Origin: Thiotrichaceae bacterium
GTDB taxonomy: Bacteria > Pseudomonadota > Gammaproteobacteria > Thiotrichales > Thiotrichaceae
Reading direction: 5' to 3'
Assembly: GCA_026988095.1 (NCBI GenBank)
Contig: JALSLX010000116.1
Location: 1-42,189, forward strand
Length of the DNA stretch: 42,189 bases
The translations under genes were made by a program, and so were the position numbers. Below the pieces are notes generated by a model that made no database searches, had not been told where the DNA came from, and saw nothing but the letters and a program-made list of their open reading frames with translations. The stretch's first letter is position 1. Each line of letters starts with the position of its first letter. Below are positions 9,542-21,613 of this stretch, in pieces.

Positions 9542-9748
9542 ATGTCTACAACTACTGGAACAGTAAAATGGTTTAATGAGTCTAAAGGCTTTGGTTTTAT
9601 CGAGCAAGAAGACGGACCAGACGTTTTTGCACACTTCAGCGCAATCTCAGGTGATGGTTTCAAAACTTTGAACGAAGGCCAAAAGGTTGAATTCACTGTT
9701 ACTGACGGCCAGAAAGGTCCTCAAGCAGAGAACATCGTAGCTCTTTAA
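9542..9748 (+). CDS. Cold-shock protein (CspA family)
   Basis: A 68-residue single OB-fold protein beginning [20 protein letters not shown]. It has RNP1 (KGFGFI) and RNP2-like (DVFAHFSAI) nucleic-acid-binding motifs. CspA-type proteins act as RNA chaperones in the cytoplasm and are often cold-induced. The ORF track extends upstream to 9497, but the 9542 ATG matches the conserved N-terminus and has AGGAAG seven bases upstream. It has its own strong promoter and terminator, so it is monocistronic. Confidence 0.96.
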   Translation: MSTTTGTVKWFNESKGFGFIEQEDGPDVFAHFSAISGDGFKTLNEGQKVEFTVTDGQKGPQAENIVAL

Positions 9749-9770
9749 TTTTTAATTAAAGAATTACTTT

Positions 9771-9800
9771 AAAAAGCGAGGTTTTATACCTCGCTTTTTT
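9771..9800 (+). terminator. Intrinsic terminator of csp
   Basis: AAAAAGCGAGG and CCTCGCTTTTTT flank a small loop, giving a perfect GC-rich stem with a T-run just after the csp stop. Confidence 0.9.
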
Positions 9801-9823
9801 GTGTCTGTAATAAACTGCTCACC

Positions 9824-9852
9824 TTGAAAAAATGGTAATTTACCCCTATAAA
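9824..9852 (+). promoter_or_regulatory. Sigma-70 promoter upstream of the DUF533 gene
   Basis: TTGAAA, a 17-base spacer and TATAAA stand about 54 bases before the ATG, with GGAG (9892-9895) as a good ribosome-binding site. Confidence 0.65.
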
Positions 9853-9905
9853 TAACTATAATGATGAGAACTTAATATTAGTTAGCAACGAAGGAGTAAT
9901 AGTAA

Positions 9906-10631
9906 ATGGACACGAAATCATTTTTAGATGAGTTACTAAAAACAGGTAAAGAATACGCCAATAAAGGCCGTGAAATAGCAGAAGATAAACTGCAAATGCC
10001 AAAAGAAGGTGAAAAAGGCTATGATGCAACTATCGATGGCATGAAAAAAGGCGCAATGGCAGTTGGTGTATTGGCATTATTACTAGGTACAGGCGCAGGC
10101 AGACGTGTCACGGGATCAGCTCTTAAGATTGGTAGCTTAGCCGCAATCGGAGGAATAGGGTGGAAAGCCTATCAAAACTGGGTAACGCAAAAGAATAAGA
10201 GTGAGCAAGAAGTAAGGGATGTAGCATCCAACGCTAAAATTATCCCTATTAATGAATTAGGTGAAACAGAAGCCAATGAGCGCAGCCAAATTCTACTAAA
10301 AGCCATGATAGCCGCCGCAAAAGCAGATGGTCATATCAATAAAAAAGAAGTTACAGCAATCGACGAGCAAATAAAAAAGCTAGGTTTAACAGGTGATGTG
10401 GCAAGCCTAATGCAAGAAGAAATAGCCAAGCCATTAGATGTAAAAGAAATCGCAGAGCTAGCAAAAAACAACTCAGGTATTGCGGCAGAAATATATTTAG
10501 TATCAGCCGTCGTCTCAGATAAAGAAAACTCAATGGAGCGCGAATATTTGAGCTCACTAGCCAAAGAAATGGAGCTTCCAGAGTCATTAGTGGCAGAATT
10601 ACAGAAGGTAAAAGAGGAAGAAGTAGCTTAG
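9906..10631 (+). CDS. YebE-like DUF533 / TerB-like membrane protein
   Basis: A 241-residue protein of the DUF533 (YebE) family. After a charged N-terminus it has a glycine-rich hydrophobic stretch, GAMAVGVLALLLGTGAGRR (about 49-67), then GSLAAIGGIGWKAY. The C-terminal half is an all-helical TerB-like domain beginning LLKAMIAAAKADGHINKKE (about residue 119) with acidic residues typical of that fold. The family is an inner-membrane protein of unknown role, linked in enterics to envelope stress. It has its own promoter and converges on uvrD across the palindromic repeat at 10671-10747. Confidence 0.8.
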   Translation: MDTKSFLDELLKTGKEYANKGREIAEDKLQMPKEGEKGYDATIDGMKKGAMAVGVLALLLGTGAGRRVTGSALKIGSLAAIGGIGWKAYQNWVTQKNKSEQEVRDVASNAKIIPINELGETEANERSQILLKAMIAAAKADGHINKKEVTAIDEQIKKLGLTGDVASLMQEEIAKPLDVKEIAELAKNNSGIAAEIYLVSAVVSDKENSMEREYLSSLAKEMELPESLVAELQKVKEEEVA

Positions 10632-10670
10632 CGGTTCTTTAATGATTGTTTCACCTGTTTTTCTATGCCA

Positions 10671-10747
10671 CCTCCCCCCTTTTTTCGATGATTTGTATGT
10701 TATTTGAGCTGTATTTAAAATACAAAACGTCGAAAAAGAGGGGGGGC
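10671..10747. repeat. C/G-run palindrome, copy A
   Basis: CCTCCCCCCTTTTTTTCGATG on the left and GTCGAAAAAGAGGGGGGG on the right form an imperfect long hairpin with ATTTGTAT / ATACAAAA continuing the stem. It lies between the convergent DUF533 and uvrD genes and may act as a two-way transcription barrier. Its arms share the CCCCCC(CT)TTTTTCG and TTTTGTAT blocks with copies B (26290) and C (34035). Confidence 0.75.
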
Positions 10748-10786
10748 TCTAAAATAGAGCTGAAAAAAGAAAAAAGCGACCCTGTT

Positions 10787-12964
10787 TTACAAAACAGTCA
10801 AATTCGCATAGGTAAGCACTAGCCACTTGCTCCCAGCCTCAACAAAATTAACCTGCACTCGCGCCTGGCTGCCAGAGCCTTCCACGTCGGTAATCACACC
10901 TTCGCCAAATTTAGCATGGGATACTTGCTGTCCAACTCTCATGCCTGTTTCGTTTGTTCGTGTTGCTAATGGTTTTTTCACTTCTCTTTCGTAAGTGTTC
11001 TTATAAGTTTTCACTTTTGGTCGAATCTCGTTAATTAGGTTGTAAGGTATTTCTTTTAAGAAACGTGAGGGGGTGCCGTAAAGCGTGTTCCCATAAAGTC
11101 TACGTTGTTCAGCGTAGCAGATTACCAGCTGTTTTTCAGCACGGGTGATGCCAACGTAACAAAGGCGGCGTTCTTCTTCGAGATCATTTTCACTTTCTAT
11201 GGATCTTTGATGGGGGAATAAGCCTTCTTCTAAGCCAACTAAAAACACTAGCGGGAATTCTAAGCCTTTGGCAGAGTGCAGCGTCATTAATTGTACGCAA
11301 TCATCGCCAGCTTGACCTTGTCCTTCGCCCGCTTCTAACGAGGCGTGTGCCAGGAATGCGGTGAGGAAATCCATGTCGGCGTGTTCTTCGTCGGGCTTAT
11401 AGGTGAAACCTTGTGCGGCTGATATTAGTTCATTGAGGTTTTCAATGCGTGCTTGTCCAGCATCACCTTTTTCTTTTTTGAGATAGTGGTCTTTGAGTCT
11501 TGAATGTTCGATAACGTGTTCAACTTGATCGTCTAATGGAAGCCCATCTATCTCAGTTGCTATGTTATTGATGAGTGAAATAAAACCTGCAATGGAGGAG
11601 CCTGCTCGCGGTGTAAATGCATTTTTTTCAAGTAGTGCAAGCGTGGACTGCCACATAGAGGTGCTGGTGTTGCGTGCGTGTTCGCGTACGATGTCGATGG
11701 TTTTCCCGCCGATGCCTCGGGTGGGTTGGTTTACTACGCGCTCGTATGATGGGTCGTCATGACGATTAGAGGTGAGGCGCAAATAGGCGAGAGCATCTTT
11801 TATTTCAGCTCGTTCGAAAAAGCGTTGGCCACCGTATACGCGATAAGCGATGGCATTTTCATTTAACATACTTTCAAATACACGTGATTGAGCATTTGAG
11901 CGATATAAAATTGCGATATCTTTATGTGAGTTACCGTGACTTGTCCATTGTTGAATGCGTGAGATTACATAGGTAGCCTCATCAAGTTCATTATAGGCTG
12001 CGTATAAATGTATGGGTTCGCCATCCCCATCTGCTGTCCATAAGTTTTTACCTAAGCGACCTGTGTTGTTATCTATCACAGCATTGGCAGCGTTAAGAAT
12101 ATTGCCTGTGGAGCGATAATTTTGTTCTAGTTTAATGGTTTCTGCGCCAGAAAAATCACGAGAGAAATTTTGAATGTGTTCAATTTTTGCACCACGCCAT
12201 CCATAAATGGATTGATCGTCATCACCTACTACAAAGGGTGGAATATGCGCGCCTGATATAAGTTTCACCCAATTGTATTGCAGTGTATTGGTGTCTTGAA
12301 ACTCATCCACTAAAATATGCTGAAAGCGTTTTTGATAATGAAGTAAGATTTCCGCGTTATCGCGTAGTAATTCTAAAGAACGCAATAGTAGCTCGGCAAA
12401 GTCAACTACGCCAGCACGTTGACAGGCGGCTTCATATTGGGCGTAAATTTCAACTAGCTGGCGCGTGGTTGGATCGCCTTTAGCCTCTATATGCTGAGGG
12501 CGTACGCCTTCATCTTTACGGTTGTTAATATAGTATTGTGATTGTTTGGCTGGCCAGAGTTTCTCATCAAGCTCCATGCCGCGCATTATGCGTTTGATCA
12601 TGCGGAGTTGATCATCTGAATCTAGAATTTGGAAACCTTGGGGTAACTTTGCTTCTTGATAATGCCTGCGTAATAAGCGATGCGATAGACCGTGAAAGGT
12701 TCCTACCCACATTCCACCTATTGGAGATCCGAGTAGATTTTCAATACGCCCGCGCATTTCAGCTGCCGCTTTATTGGTAAAGGTAACTGCTAGTATTGCG
12801 AAAGGTGATATTTCTTCGACCTGTATTAGCCATGCGATACGGTGAACTAAAACTCTGGTTTTGCCACTGCCTGCTCCAGCAAGGATGAGTAGTGGATTTG
12901 CGCCAGCAGAAACAGCTTCGCGCTGAGGTTTGTTTAAGTCATCTAATATGTGTGATACGTCCAT
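10787..12964 (-). CDS. uvrD: ATP-dependent DNA helicase II UvrD
   Basis: A 725-residue superfamily 1A 3'-5' helicase of normal UvrD length. It begins MDVSHILDDLNKPQREAV and has the Q motif, Walker A AGAGSGKTRVLVHR, motif Ia AVTFTNKAA, motif II ILVDEFQDTN, motif III VVGDDDQSIYGWRGA, motif IV LEQNYRST, motif V TLHSAKGLEFPLVFLVGLEEG and motif VI EERRLCYVGITRAEK. The C-terminus (VGQQVSHAKFGEGVITDVEG) is the Tudor-like domain of UvrD/PcrA. It unwinds DNA in nucleotide-excision and mismatch repair. It is monocistronic on the minus strand, divergent from the VanZ-like gene with 93 bases between their starts. Confidence 0.97.
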   Translation of the reverse strand: MDVSHILDDLNKPQREAVSAGANPLLILAGAGSGKTRVLVHRIAWLIQVEEISPFAILAVTFTNKAAAEMRGRIENLLGSPIGGMWVGTFHGLSHRLLRRHYQEAKLPQGFQILDSDDQLRMIKRIMRGMELDEKLWPAKQSQYYINNRKDEGVRPQHIEAKGDPTTRQLVEIYAQYEAACQRAGVVDFAELLLRSLELLRDNAEILLHYQKRFQHILVDEFQDTNTLQYNWVKLISGAHIPPFVVGDDDQSIYGWRGAKIEHIQNFSRDFSGAETIKLEQNYRSTGNILNAANAVIDNNTGRLGKNLWTADGDGEPIHLYAAYNELDEATYVISRIQQWTSHGNSHKDIAILYRSNAQSRVFESMLNENAIAYRVYGGQRFFERAEIKDALAYLRLTSNRHDDPSYERVVNQPTRGIGGKTIDIVREHARNTSTSMWQSTLALLEKNAFTPRAGSSIAGFISLINNIATEIDGLPLDDQVEHVIEHSRLKDHYLKKEKGDAGQARIENLNELISAAQGFTYKPDEEHADMDFLTAFLAHASLEAGEGQGQAGDDCVQLMTLHSAKGLEFPLVFLVGLEEGLFPHQRSIESENDLEEERRLCYVGITRAEKQLVICYAEQRRLYGNTLYGTPSRFLKEIPYNLINEIRPKVKTYKNTYEREVKKPLATRTNETGMRVGQQVSHAKFGEGVITDVEGSGSQARVQVNFVEAGSKWLVLTYANLTVL

Positions 12965-13057
12965 TAGGGGATTGTAATGGATTTATGTAAATGTGTATTA
13001 GGACTTTTTGAATAAAATCGATAAACTTCACGGTTTTATTATTAATTAGAAAATTGA

Positions 13058-13468
13058 ATGCTTGATTTAATACTAATGGTGCGACAACTAAGGGATGTTA
13101 CTTTTTTTAAGGTCACTACGCGGGTGTTGGTGCTTGCTTTAATGATTGCGGGAGCTTGGGTGGCTACGCGAACACTAAATTTCCCAGAAACTGTTGAGTT
13201 TAATGATAAGGTGGTACACGTCATTGTATTCTTCGGTTTCGCTTTGCTAATGGATTTAGCATCTTCACGTCATCCATTTTGGCTGTGGAAAGGATTACCC
13301 TTACTAGCTTATGGGATAGTTATAGAGGTGATGCAATACTATTCTCCTGATCGTTCTTTCTCTCTTTTAGATTGGCTTGCTGATTTTTCTGGTGTCTTAC
13401 TGTATTTTCTTTCAAGGTATACCCTATTATGGGTAGCATCAATACAATCTATTAATGATCAACAATAG
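13058..13468 (+). CDS. VanZ-like membrane protein
   Basis: A 136-residue protein with three or four membrane segments (about 25-42, 50-62, 75-95, 110-128). The VanZ-like pattern is visible in FNDKVVHVIVFFGFALLM and VIEVMQYYSPDRSFSLLDWLADFSGVLL, the latter the family's conserved acidic and aromatic helix. VanZ relatives are mostly uncharacterised in Gram-negative bacteria. An in-frame ATG at 13079 is an alternative start, and neither has a strong ribosome-binding site. It sits just before the ATP synthase operon but is separated from it by a likely promoter. Confidence 0.7.
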   Translation: MLDLILMVRQLRDVTFFKVTTRVLVLALMIAGAWVATRTLNFPETVEFNDKVVHVIVFFGFALLMDLASSRHPFWLWKGLPLLAYGIVIEVMQYYSPDRSFSLLDWLADFSGVLLYFLSRYTLLWVASIQSINDQQ

Positions 13469-13514
13469 TTAGTATTAATATATTAAGAAATACTTATTTA
13501 TTTGCATAGTTTTG

Positions 13515-13543
13515 TTGAGTGTATGAAATTGTGGTGTTAGAAT
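13515..13543 (+). promoter_or_regulatory. Candidate promoter of the atp operon
   Basis: TTGAGT, a 17-base spacer and TAGAAT lie 46 bases before the atpI start. It is the best sigma-70 match in the gap between the VanZ-like gene and atpI. Confidence 0.5.
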
Positions 13544-13588
13544 TCGCGCGGTTCGAAAGGCAGTTCGAGGTAAGAGGGCGTTTAAATC

Positions 13589-13936
13589 ATGCAAAGTTTT
13601 TTGTGGGCTCAAACGCTACTGATTTTGTTGGGAACTGGGTTTTCGTATTACTATATGGGCGAACTTGGTGCTCAATCTGCGGCTTACGGTGGTGGAATAG
13701 CTCTTTTTAGCTCTTTGATTTTAATGCGACGTACAACTCGCGCAATGAAGTCAGCAGAAGATGGATCTCCACAAGTGATGGGGTTGCTTTATATAGGTGT
13801 GATACAACGGTATGTGTTTGTTTTGTTGGGTTTAGGTGTCGGTCTAGGGCTTCTGAAATTAAATGCAAAGCCGTTGTTGATAGTATTTGGAATTTCCCAG
13901 CTAGCGTATTTTATGCCTTGGCTGGGGAAAGAATAA
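13589..13936 (+). CDS. atpI: ATP synthase protein I
   Basis: A 115-residue membrane protein with four hydrophobic segments (about 5-22, 30-47, 67-85, 92-112), the usual AtpI size. In other bacteria AtpI assists c-ring assembly but is not essential for ATP synthase function. It is first in the operon with atpB 28 bases downstream, and the context makes the call firm although the sequence is poorly conserved. GAGG stands about 20 bases upstream of the ATG and no closer ribosome-binding site is obvious. Confidence 0.85.
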   Translation: MQSFLWAQTLLILLGTGFSYYYMGELGAQSAAYGGGIALFSSLILMRRTTRAMKSAEDGSPQVMGLLYIGVIQRYVFVLLGLGVGLGLLKLNAKPLLIVFGISQLAYFMPWLGKE

Positions 13937-13952
13937 AAGTTTAAGGAAATAG

Positions 13953-15155
<1,203 letters not shown>

Positions 15156-15183
15156 TCTATTTACTATTTGAAGGTTTAGAATA

Positions 15184-15654
15184 ATGAATATTAACCTAAC
15201 ATTATTGCTAGAGATGATCGTTTTCGCCATATTTGTTTGGTTTACGATGAAGTTTGTTTGGGGGCCAATCGTTGGTGTCCTTGATGAGCGTAAAGCAACT
15301 ATTGCTGATGGTCTTGCTGCCTCTGAAAAAGGTCTTAAAGATCAAGAGATGGCAAAAGAGCTAGCTAAGCAGAAGGTAAAAGAAGCAAAGCTAGAAGCTG
15401 CTGAAATTATTGCTCAAGCAAAATCACGTGATACTCAAATGGTCGAAGAAGCGAAAGGCAAAGCTGTTGAAGAAGCAGATCGTATCATAGCAGGTGCTCA
15501 GGCGGAGATTGACCAAGAAGTTAATCGAGCTAAAGATTCTTTGCGTACTCAAGTATCAGAATTGGCAGTTGCAGGAGCGAGTAAGATTCTAGGCAAAGAA
15601 GTTGATGCAAGTGCTCATAAAACAGCGCTTAAAGACTTGATTGCACAAATCTAG
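15184..15654 (+). CDS. atpF: F0F1 ATP synthase subunit b
   Basis: A 156-residue protein: one N-terminal membrane helix (NINLTLLLEMIVFAIFVWF) followed by a long charged helix that dimerises as the peripheral stalk, linking subunit a to delta. Typical b features are the WGPIVGVLDERK segment after the membrane helix and the Ala/Glu/Lys-rich heptad region. It lies 28 bases after atpE. Confidence 0.97.
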   Translation: MNINLTLLLEMIVFAIFVWFTMKFVWGPIVGVLDERKATIADGLAASEKGLKDQEMAKELAKQKVKEAKLEAAEIIAQAKSRDTQMVEEAKGKAVEEADRIIAGAQAEIDQEVNRAKDSLRTQVSELAVAGASKILGKEVDASAHKTALKDLIAQI

Positions 15655-15680
15655 GAAGAAGCAGGAATAGGAGTTTAGAT

Positions 15681-16217
15681 ATGTCTGAATTAACTACCGC
15701 AGCTCGTCCTTACGCTCGTGCCGTATTTGAAATGGCTAATGAAGCAAAGGATTTGGCTAAATGGTCAGAGACACTTGCTTTTATGGGTGTAGTAGCAGGG
15801 AATGAAGATGTGAAAGCATTATTAGCAAACCCAAAAATGGCTAAACAAGCTGGTGCCGATGCTTTCATAAAGCTATGCGACAAGAAGCTGGATGATAAAG
15901 CGCAAAACTTAGTTAAAATGTTGGCTGAGAATGACCGTTTATCATTATTGCCTGAAATGAGTGTGATTTATGAAGCACTTAAAGATGAGGCTGAAGGTTC
16001 TATCGAGGCGCTAGTAACAGCGGCGAAAAAACTAACCAAGGCAGAAGAAACGTCGATTGCGGCTGCTCTGAAAAAGCGTTTGGGATGTGATGTAAAATTA
16101 AAAGTTAGCGTGGATGAGTCACTACTTGGTGGTGCAATTATTCGGGCTGGCGACTTAGTAATGGATGGATCTCTGAAAGGTCGTCTTGATAAAATGACAA
16201 ATGTAATGTTGAACTAG
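15681..16217 (+). CDS. atpH: F0F1 ATP synthase subunit delta
   Basis: A 178-residue OSCP/delta subunit that joins the b dimer to the top of the F1 head. The N-terminus TTAARPYARAVFEMANE and the C-terminal VDESLLGGAIIRAGDLVMDGSLKGRL are the two family signatures. Length and position between atpF and atpA are standard. Confidence 0.97.
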   Translation: MSELTTAARPYARAVFEMANEAKDLAKWSETLAFMGVVAGNEDVKALLANPKMAKQAGADAFIKLCDKKLDDKAQNLVKMLAENDRLSLLPEMSVIYEALKDEAEGSIEALVTAAKKLTKAEETSIAAALKKRLGCDVKLKVSVDESLLGGAIIRAGDLVMDGSLKGRLDKMTNVMLN

Positions 16218-16281
16218 TCGTTCACTTTAGATGTGTTAATGAAATGCTAAGTACAAATAATTATTGAATATAGGTAAAGGT

Positions 16282-17823
16282 ATGCAACTTAACCCCACAG
16301 AAATCAGTGATCTAATAAAGAAGCGTATTGATGGCTTCGATACAGATGCTGAAGCTCGTACGGAAGGTACAATCGTATCCATCATGGATGGCATCGTGCG
16401 TATACACGGCTTATCTGATGTTATGTCAGGTGAGATGATTGAATTCTCAAATGGCTCATTTGGTTTGGCTTTGAACTTGGAGCGCGACTCAGTCGGTGCG
16501 GTTGTTCTAGGTGACTACAAAGGCATGACAGAAGGTGATACGGCTAAATGTACGGGTCGTATTCTTGATGTTCCTGTAGGTCCAGAATTAATGGGTCGTG
16601 TTGTTGACTCGTTAGGTGCGCCAATTGATGGAAAAGGTCCAGTTAATACGAAAGAGATGAACCCGATTGAGCGTCAAGCTCCGGGTGTAATCGAACGTAA
16701 GTCAGTTGATGAGCCAATGGAAACTGGAATCAAAGCACTTGATTCAATGGTTCCTGTTGGGCGTGGTCAGCGTGAATTAATTATCGGTGATCGCCAAACA
16801 GGTAAAACGGCGATTGCGATAGATGCGATCATTAACCAAAAAGGTAGAAATGTTAAATGTATTTATGTTGCAGTAGGTCAAAAGGCTTCATCTGTAGCGG
16901 GTATCGTGCGTAAGCTTGAAGAATACGGTGCAATGGATTACACCATTGTTGTTGCGGCTAACGCATCAGATCCAGCTTCTATGCAATACCTCGCACCTTA
17001 TGCAGGTTGTGCAATGGGTGAGTACTTCCGTGATAACGGCGAAGATGCTTTGATTATCTATGATGATTTGACAAAGCAGGCTTGGGCATATCGTCAGGTA
17101 TCATTGTTGCTACGTCGTCCTCCGGGTCGTGAAGCATATCCTGGTGATGTTTTCTTCTTACATTCTCGTTTATTAGAGCGTTCGTCGCGTGTCAATGCTG
17201 AATATGTTGAGCGTTACACAAAAGGTAAAGTGAAGGGTAAGACGGGTTCTTTGACAGCTTATCCAATCATCGAAACACAGGAAGGTGATGTATCGGCATT
17301 CGTACCTACTAATGTAATCTCAATCACAGACGGGCAAATCTTCCTAGATACTGACTTATTTAACTCTGGTAATCGTCCAGCGATAGATGCGGGTCTTTCA
17401 GTGTCTCGAGTAGGTGGCGCGGCACAGACTAAAATCATCAAGAAATTAGGTGGCGGTATTCGTCTTGACTTGGCTCAGTATCGTGAATTAGCAGCATTCT
17501 CACAGTTTGCCTCTGATTTGGATGAAGGTACAAGAAAGCAGTTAGAGCGTGGTGAGCGTGTAACAGCACTTATGACGCAGAAGCAGTACTCGCCTTTAAA
17601 AACAGGTGAGCTTGCTTTTACATTATTTGCGGCTAACGAAGGTTTTATTGATGATGTTGAAGTTGCTAAGGTTGGCGATTTTGAATCAGCAATGCTTGCG
17701 TATGTTCGTTCAGAGAAGTCAGATTTTCTTGATAGCTTAAATGAAAGCGGTGATTACAGTGATGAAATCGCAGCTGAAATGAAAAGCGCGCTTGAAGACT
17801 TCAAATCGAAAGGTACTTGGTAA
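16282..17823 (+). CDS. atpA: F0F1 ATP synthase subunit alpha
   Basis: A 513-residue non-catalytic nucleotide-binding F1 subunit. Walker A is GDRQTGKT in the segment [19 protein letters not shown], Walker B is [12 protein letters not shown], and the signature [22 protein letters not shown] follows. The ORF track begins at a TTG (16264). I chose the ATG at 16282 because [16 protein letters not shown] is the conserved N-terminus, AGG lies upstream, and it gives the family's usual 513 residues. Confidence 0.98.
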   Translation: MQLNPTEISDLIKKRIDGFDTDAEARTEGTIVSIMDGIVRIHGLSDVMSGEMIEFSNGSFGLALNLERDSVGAVVLGDYKGMTEGDTAKCTGRILDVPVGPELMGRVVDSLGAPIDGKGPVNTKEMNPIERQAPGVIERKSVDEPMETGIKALDSMVPVGRGQRELIIGDRQTGKTAIAIDAIINQKGRNVKCIYVAVGQKASSVAGIVRKLEEYGAMDYTIVVAANASDPASMQYLAPYAGCAMGEYFRDNGEDALIIYDDLTKQAWAYRQVSLLLRRPPGREAYPGDVFFLHSRLLERSSRVNAEYVERYTKGKVKGKTGSLTAYPIIETQEGDVSAFVPTNVISITDGQIFLDTDLFNSGNRPAIDAGLSVSRVGGAAQTKIIKKLGGGIRLDLAQYRELAAFSQFASDLDEGTRKQLERGERVTALMTQKQYSPLKTGELAFTLFAANEGFIDDVEVAKVGDFESAMLAYVRSEKSDFLDSLNESGDYSDEIAAEMKSALEDFKSKGTW

Positions 17824-17852
17824 ACAGGTGCTTGGCAGATAAGGAGTAATCA

Positions 17853-18713
17853 ATGGCAGGTCTTAAAGAAATACGTTCGCAAATTGGTAGTATTCAAAAT
17901 ACCAAAAAGATAACCAAAGCTATGGAAATGGTTGCGGCATCTAAAATGCGTCGTGCCAGAGAGCGTATGGATGCTTCGCGTCCTTATGCTGATAAAATGC
18001 GTCAAGTGGTTAGTCATATGGCGTTAGGTAAGTTGGAATACCAGCACACTTTTGTAAAAGAGCGTGAAACAGTAAAGCGTGTGGGATATATAGTTATCTC
18101 ATCTGATCGTGGTTTGTGCGGTGGATTGAATACCAATCTATTCAAGAAGGCATTCCAAGACATTGCAGACTGGAAAGAACAAGATGTTGAAGTTGATATT
18201 GCAGTTTTTGGTAGTAAAGCACTTTCTACATTTAGACGTTTTGGCGTGGTTGCAGAAGCAACAGGGCTTGGTGATAAGCCTGGTATGAACGATATGGTAG
18301 GTACCATCAAAGTAATGCTTGATGCTTACGAAGAAGGGCGTATTGATCGTTTATTCTTGGTAGAGAATGAGTTTGTAAATAGTATGACTCAATCGCCACG
18401 CGTTACACAGATGATTCCAATTATTGCAGCTGATATGGAAGAGATACAATATCACTGGGACTATATCTACGAGCCAGAATCAAATGAAGTTATTGATATT
18501 TTAATGGATCGTTATATTGAGTCATTAGTATATCAAGGTGTCGTAGAAAATATCGCGTGTGAGATGTCGGCCCGCATGGTTGCGATGAAAAGTGCAACCG
18601 ATAATGCCGGTGATATGATTGATAAGTTAAAGTTGAAATACAATAAAGCACGTCAAGCAGCGATTACACAAGAAATTTCAGAAATTGTTTCAGGTGCAGC
18701 AGCAGTTGAGTAA
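17853..18713 (+). CDS. atpG: F0F1 ATP synthase subunit gamma
   Basis: A 286-residue central rotor shaft. The N-terminal helix [35 protein letters not shown] and the C-terminal helix [38 protein letters not shown] are the conserved coiled coil. The central [11 protein letters not shown] is also diagnostic. GGAG stands just upstream of the ATG. It lies 29 bases after atpA and 81 bases before atpD. Confidence 0.99.
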   Translation: MAGLKEIRSQIGSIQNTKKITKAMEMVAASKMRRARERMDASRPYADKMRQVVSHMALGKLEYQHTFVKERETVKRVGYIVISSDRGLCGGLNTNLFKKAFQDIADWKEQDVEVDIAVFGSKALSTFRRFGVVAEATGLGDKPGMNDMVGTIKVMLDAYEEGRIDRLFLVENEFVNSMTQSPRVTQMIPIIAADMEEIQYHWDYIYEPESNEVIDILMDRYIESLVYQGVVENIACEMSARMVAMKSATDNAGDMIDKLKLKYNKARQAAITQEISEIVSGAAAVE

Positions 18714-18776
18714 CTGTTTCACGCAGTGGTCAGTTAAAAAATACGAAACAATTTAGTAAACAAAAATTTAATTTAA

Positions 18777-20177
<1,401 letters not shown>

Positions 20178-20228
20178 GTCGTCTTGTTGTTTTTTGCATA
20201 GATAACAGAGATTACAGGGAATATAAGC

Positions 20229-20651
20229 ATGGCTATGACAATGCAGTTAGACGTAGTAAGCGCTGAAGAGTCACTATTTTCAGGTGCTGTGCAAGAGTTG
20301 ATAGCACCAGGTTCGATGGGTGACCTAGGTATTATGCCTCGTCACTCTCAGTTGATTACAACTTTAAAAGCTGGTGAGCTAAAGTACAAAACAGGTGATG
20401 GTGAAGTTTCATTGTTTGTTGCGGGTGGCATAATGGAGGTTCAACCTTCAATCGTTACTATTTTAGCTGATACGGCGGTAAGATCAGAAGATCTCGACGA
20501 GCAAACAGCTAAAGATGCGCAAAAACGTGCGGAAGATGCTTTAGAGGGAAAAGATCCTGAAGACTTAGATTATGAAGCTATTAGAGCAGAACTTGATGCC
20601 GCGAAAGCTCAGATTGAAATGATTCATCGAATTGGTAAGACTTTAAGGTAA
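20229..20651 (+). CDS. atpC: F0F1 ATP synthase subunit epsilon
   Basis: A 140-residue rotor subunit. The N-terminal beta-barrel begins TMQLDVVSAEESLFSG and contains APGSMGDLGIMPRHSQLI; a C-terminal helical hairpin, which in other bacteria can inhibit ATP hydrolysis, follows (about 90-138). It is the last gene of the atp operon. No clear intrinsic terminator follows in the next 130 bases. Confidence 0.97.
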   Translation: MAMTMQLDVVSAEESLFSGAVQELIAPGSMGDLGIMPRHSQLITTLKAGELKYKTGDGEVSLFVAGGIMEVQPSIVTILADTAVRSEDLDEQTAKDAQKRAEDALEGKDPEDLDYEAIRAELDAAKAQIEMIHRIGKTLR

Positions 20652-20783
20652 TACGAATAAATAATTCATGTTATATTTTGGATGTTAGTTTTAATTTGAA
20701 ATGTAAAAAAATCAATTTTTAGTTGTTTGTAATGACTATTAACAACAAATGTATAAATTTTTGTTGCTTTTTTACCATTTTTT

Positions 20784-20812
20784 TTGAATATGAGTTGATT
20801 TAAGACTATACT
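20784..20812 (+). promoter_or_regulatory. Sigma-70 promoter of the lipoprotein gene
   Basis: TTGAAT, a 17-base spacer and TATACT, with the expected start near 20819, give a leader of about 84 bases. The region upstream (20652-20783) is AT-rich and shows nothing else. Confidence 0.65.
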
Positions 20813-20902
20813 CCCTCTGCGAATAAACAGTAATTATGGATCGTTTGTTCACAAATGGTCATTTAAAATTTTATAACTAACAAGTAGTAAAGGATGCACA
20901 TT

Positions 20903-21433
20903 ATGAAGATAACAAATCAACTTTCTATTGCAACACTCGTATTAGCGGGTGTTTTTGCAACAGGTTGTTCACAACAATCAGCAGGCGGTTCACAGGTTTC
21001 TGGGGGTTCTCAGCAACAAGTTGAAGGTGGTTCACAGGTACAAAATGCTGGTGGTTCACAACAAGCTAGTTCACAACAGCAAGTAGAAGCACCTGCTCCA
21101 GTAGTTGCTGCACCTGCTCCAACAGCAACTCCAGTTTCTGTTCCAGCAGCCGCTCCAGCAATGATGCCTAAGCCTCAAGGAAATCGTTGGACGCACACTC
21201 ACCCAGCAATTCCAAATTGTACTAAGTCAGTTCGTCACACACACAAGTACAACAGCGCGCGTCATTCTCACAAGTATGGTTGTCGTCCAATGGCTGCTAA
21301 AGCTAAAGCACCACAGGTTGATGTTCGTGCTTTACAAACTAAGCTGAAAGCTAAAGGCTACTACAAAGGACCTATCGACGGTGTTGTAGGACCTGCTACT
21401 CGTAGCGCACTTCAGCGTTTCATGCAGCGTTAA
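20903..21433 (+). CDS. His-rich lipoprotein with C-terminal peptidoglycan-binding domain
   Basis: A 176-residue protein with a lipoprotein signal ending FATG-C22. A low-complexity region with four GGSQ units (28-53), an Ala/Pro linker (63-90) and a His-rich module (97-128) with paired RHTHKY / RHSHKY and cysteines 106 and 127 follow. The C-terminus is a PG_binding_1 fold (VDVRALQTKLKAKGYYKGPIDGVVGPATRSALQRF). It is probably anchored in the outer membrane and holds peptidoglycan; the His/Cys module could bind metal, which is inference. I prefer the ATG at 20903 over 20894 because AAAGGA then lies at proper spacing. It has its own promoter and terminator. Confidence 0.8.
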   Translation: MKITNQLSIATLVLAGVFATGCSQQSAGGSQVSGGSQQQVEGGSQVQNAGGSQQASSQQQVEAPAPVVAAPAPTATPVSVPAAAPAMMPKPQGNRWTHTHPAIPNCTKSVRHTHKYNSARHSHKYGCRPMAAKAKAPQVDVRALQTKLKAKGYYKGPIDGVVGPATRSALQRFMQR

Positions 21434-21448
21434 GGCAAAGCTAAAACG

Positions 21449-21511
21449 TTTACTCTAATATTTTTAGAGTAAAGAATGGGACTGGGGTTTTACCTCAGTC
21501 CCATTTTTTTT
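21449..21511 (+). terminator. Hairpin and intrinsic terminator after the lipoprotein gene
   Basis: A weak AT stem (TTTACTCTA / TAGAGTAAA, 21449-21473) is followed by a strong terminator: TGGGACTGGGG pairs with CCTCAGTCCCA (21477-21503), then eight T residues. Confidence 0.85.
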
Positions 21512-21613
21512 GGGTCTAATTTATATAAATATGCACGTATACATATGGATGTGGTCATAAGTATTAGATGTTGTTAGAATTGTTCTATACAGGGATAAAA
21601 AAGAAGGAACTTC

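Noticed and set aside
9454-9696. 80-residue ORF antisense to the csp gene
   Set aside because: Overlaps the cold-shock gene and its leader; no ribosome-binding site or family resemblance.
16264-16281. TTG start for atpA given by the ORF track
   Set aside because: The ATG at 16282 gives the conserved N-terminus and the usual 513 residues.
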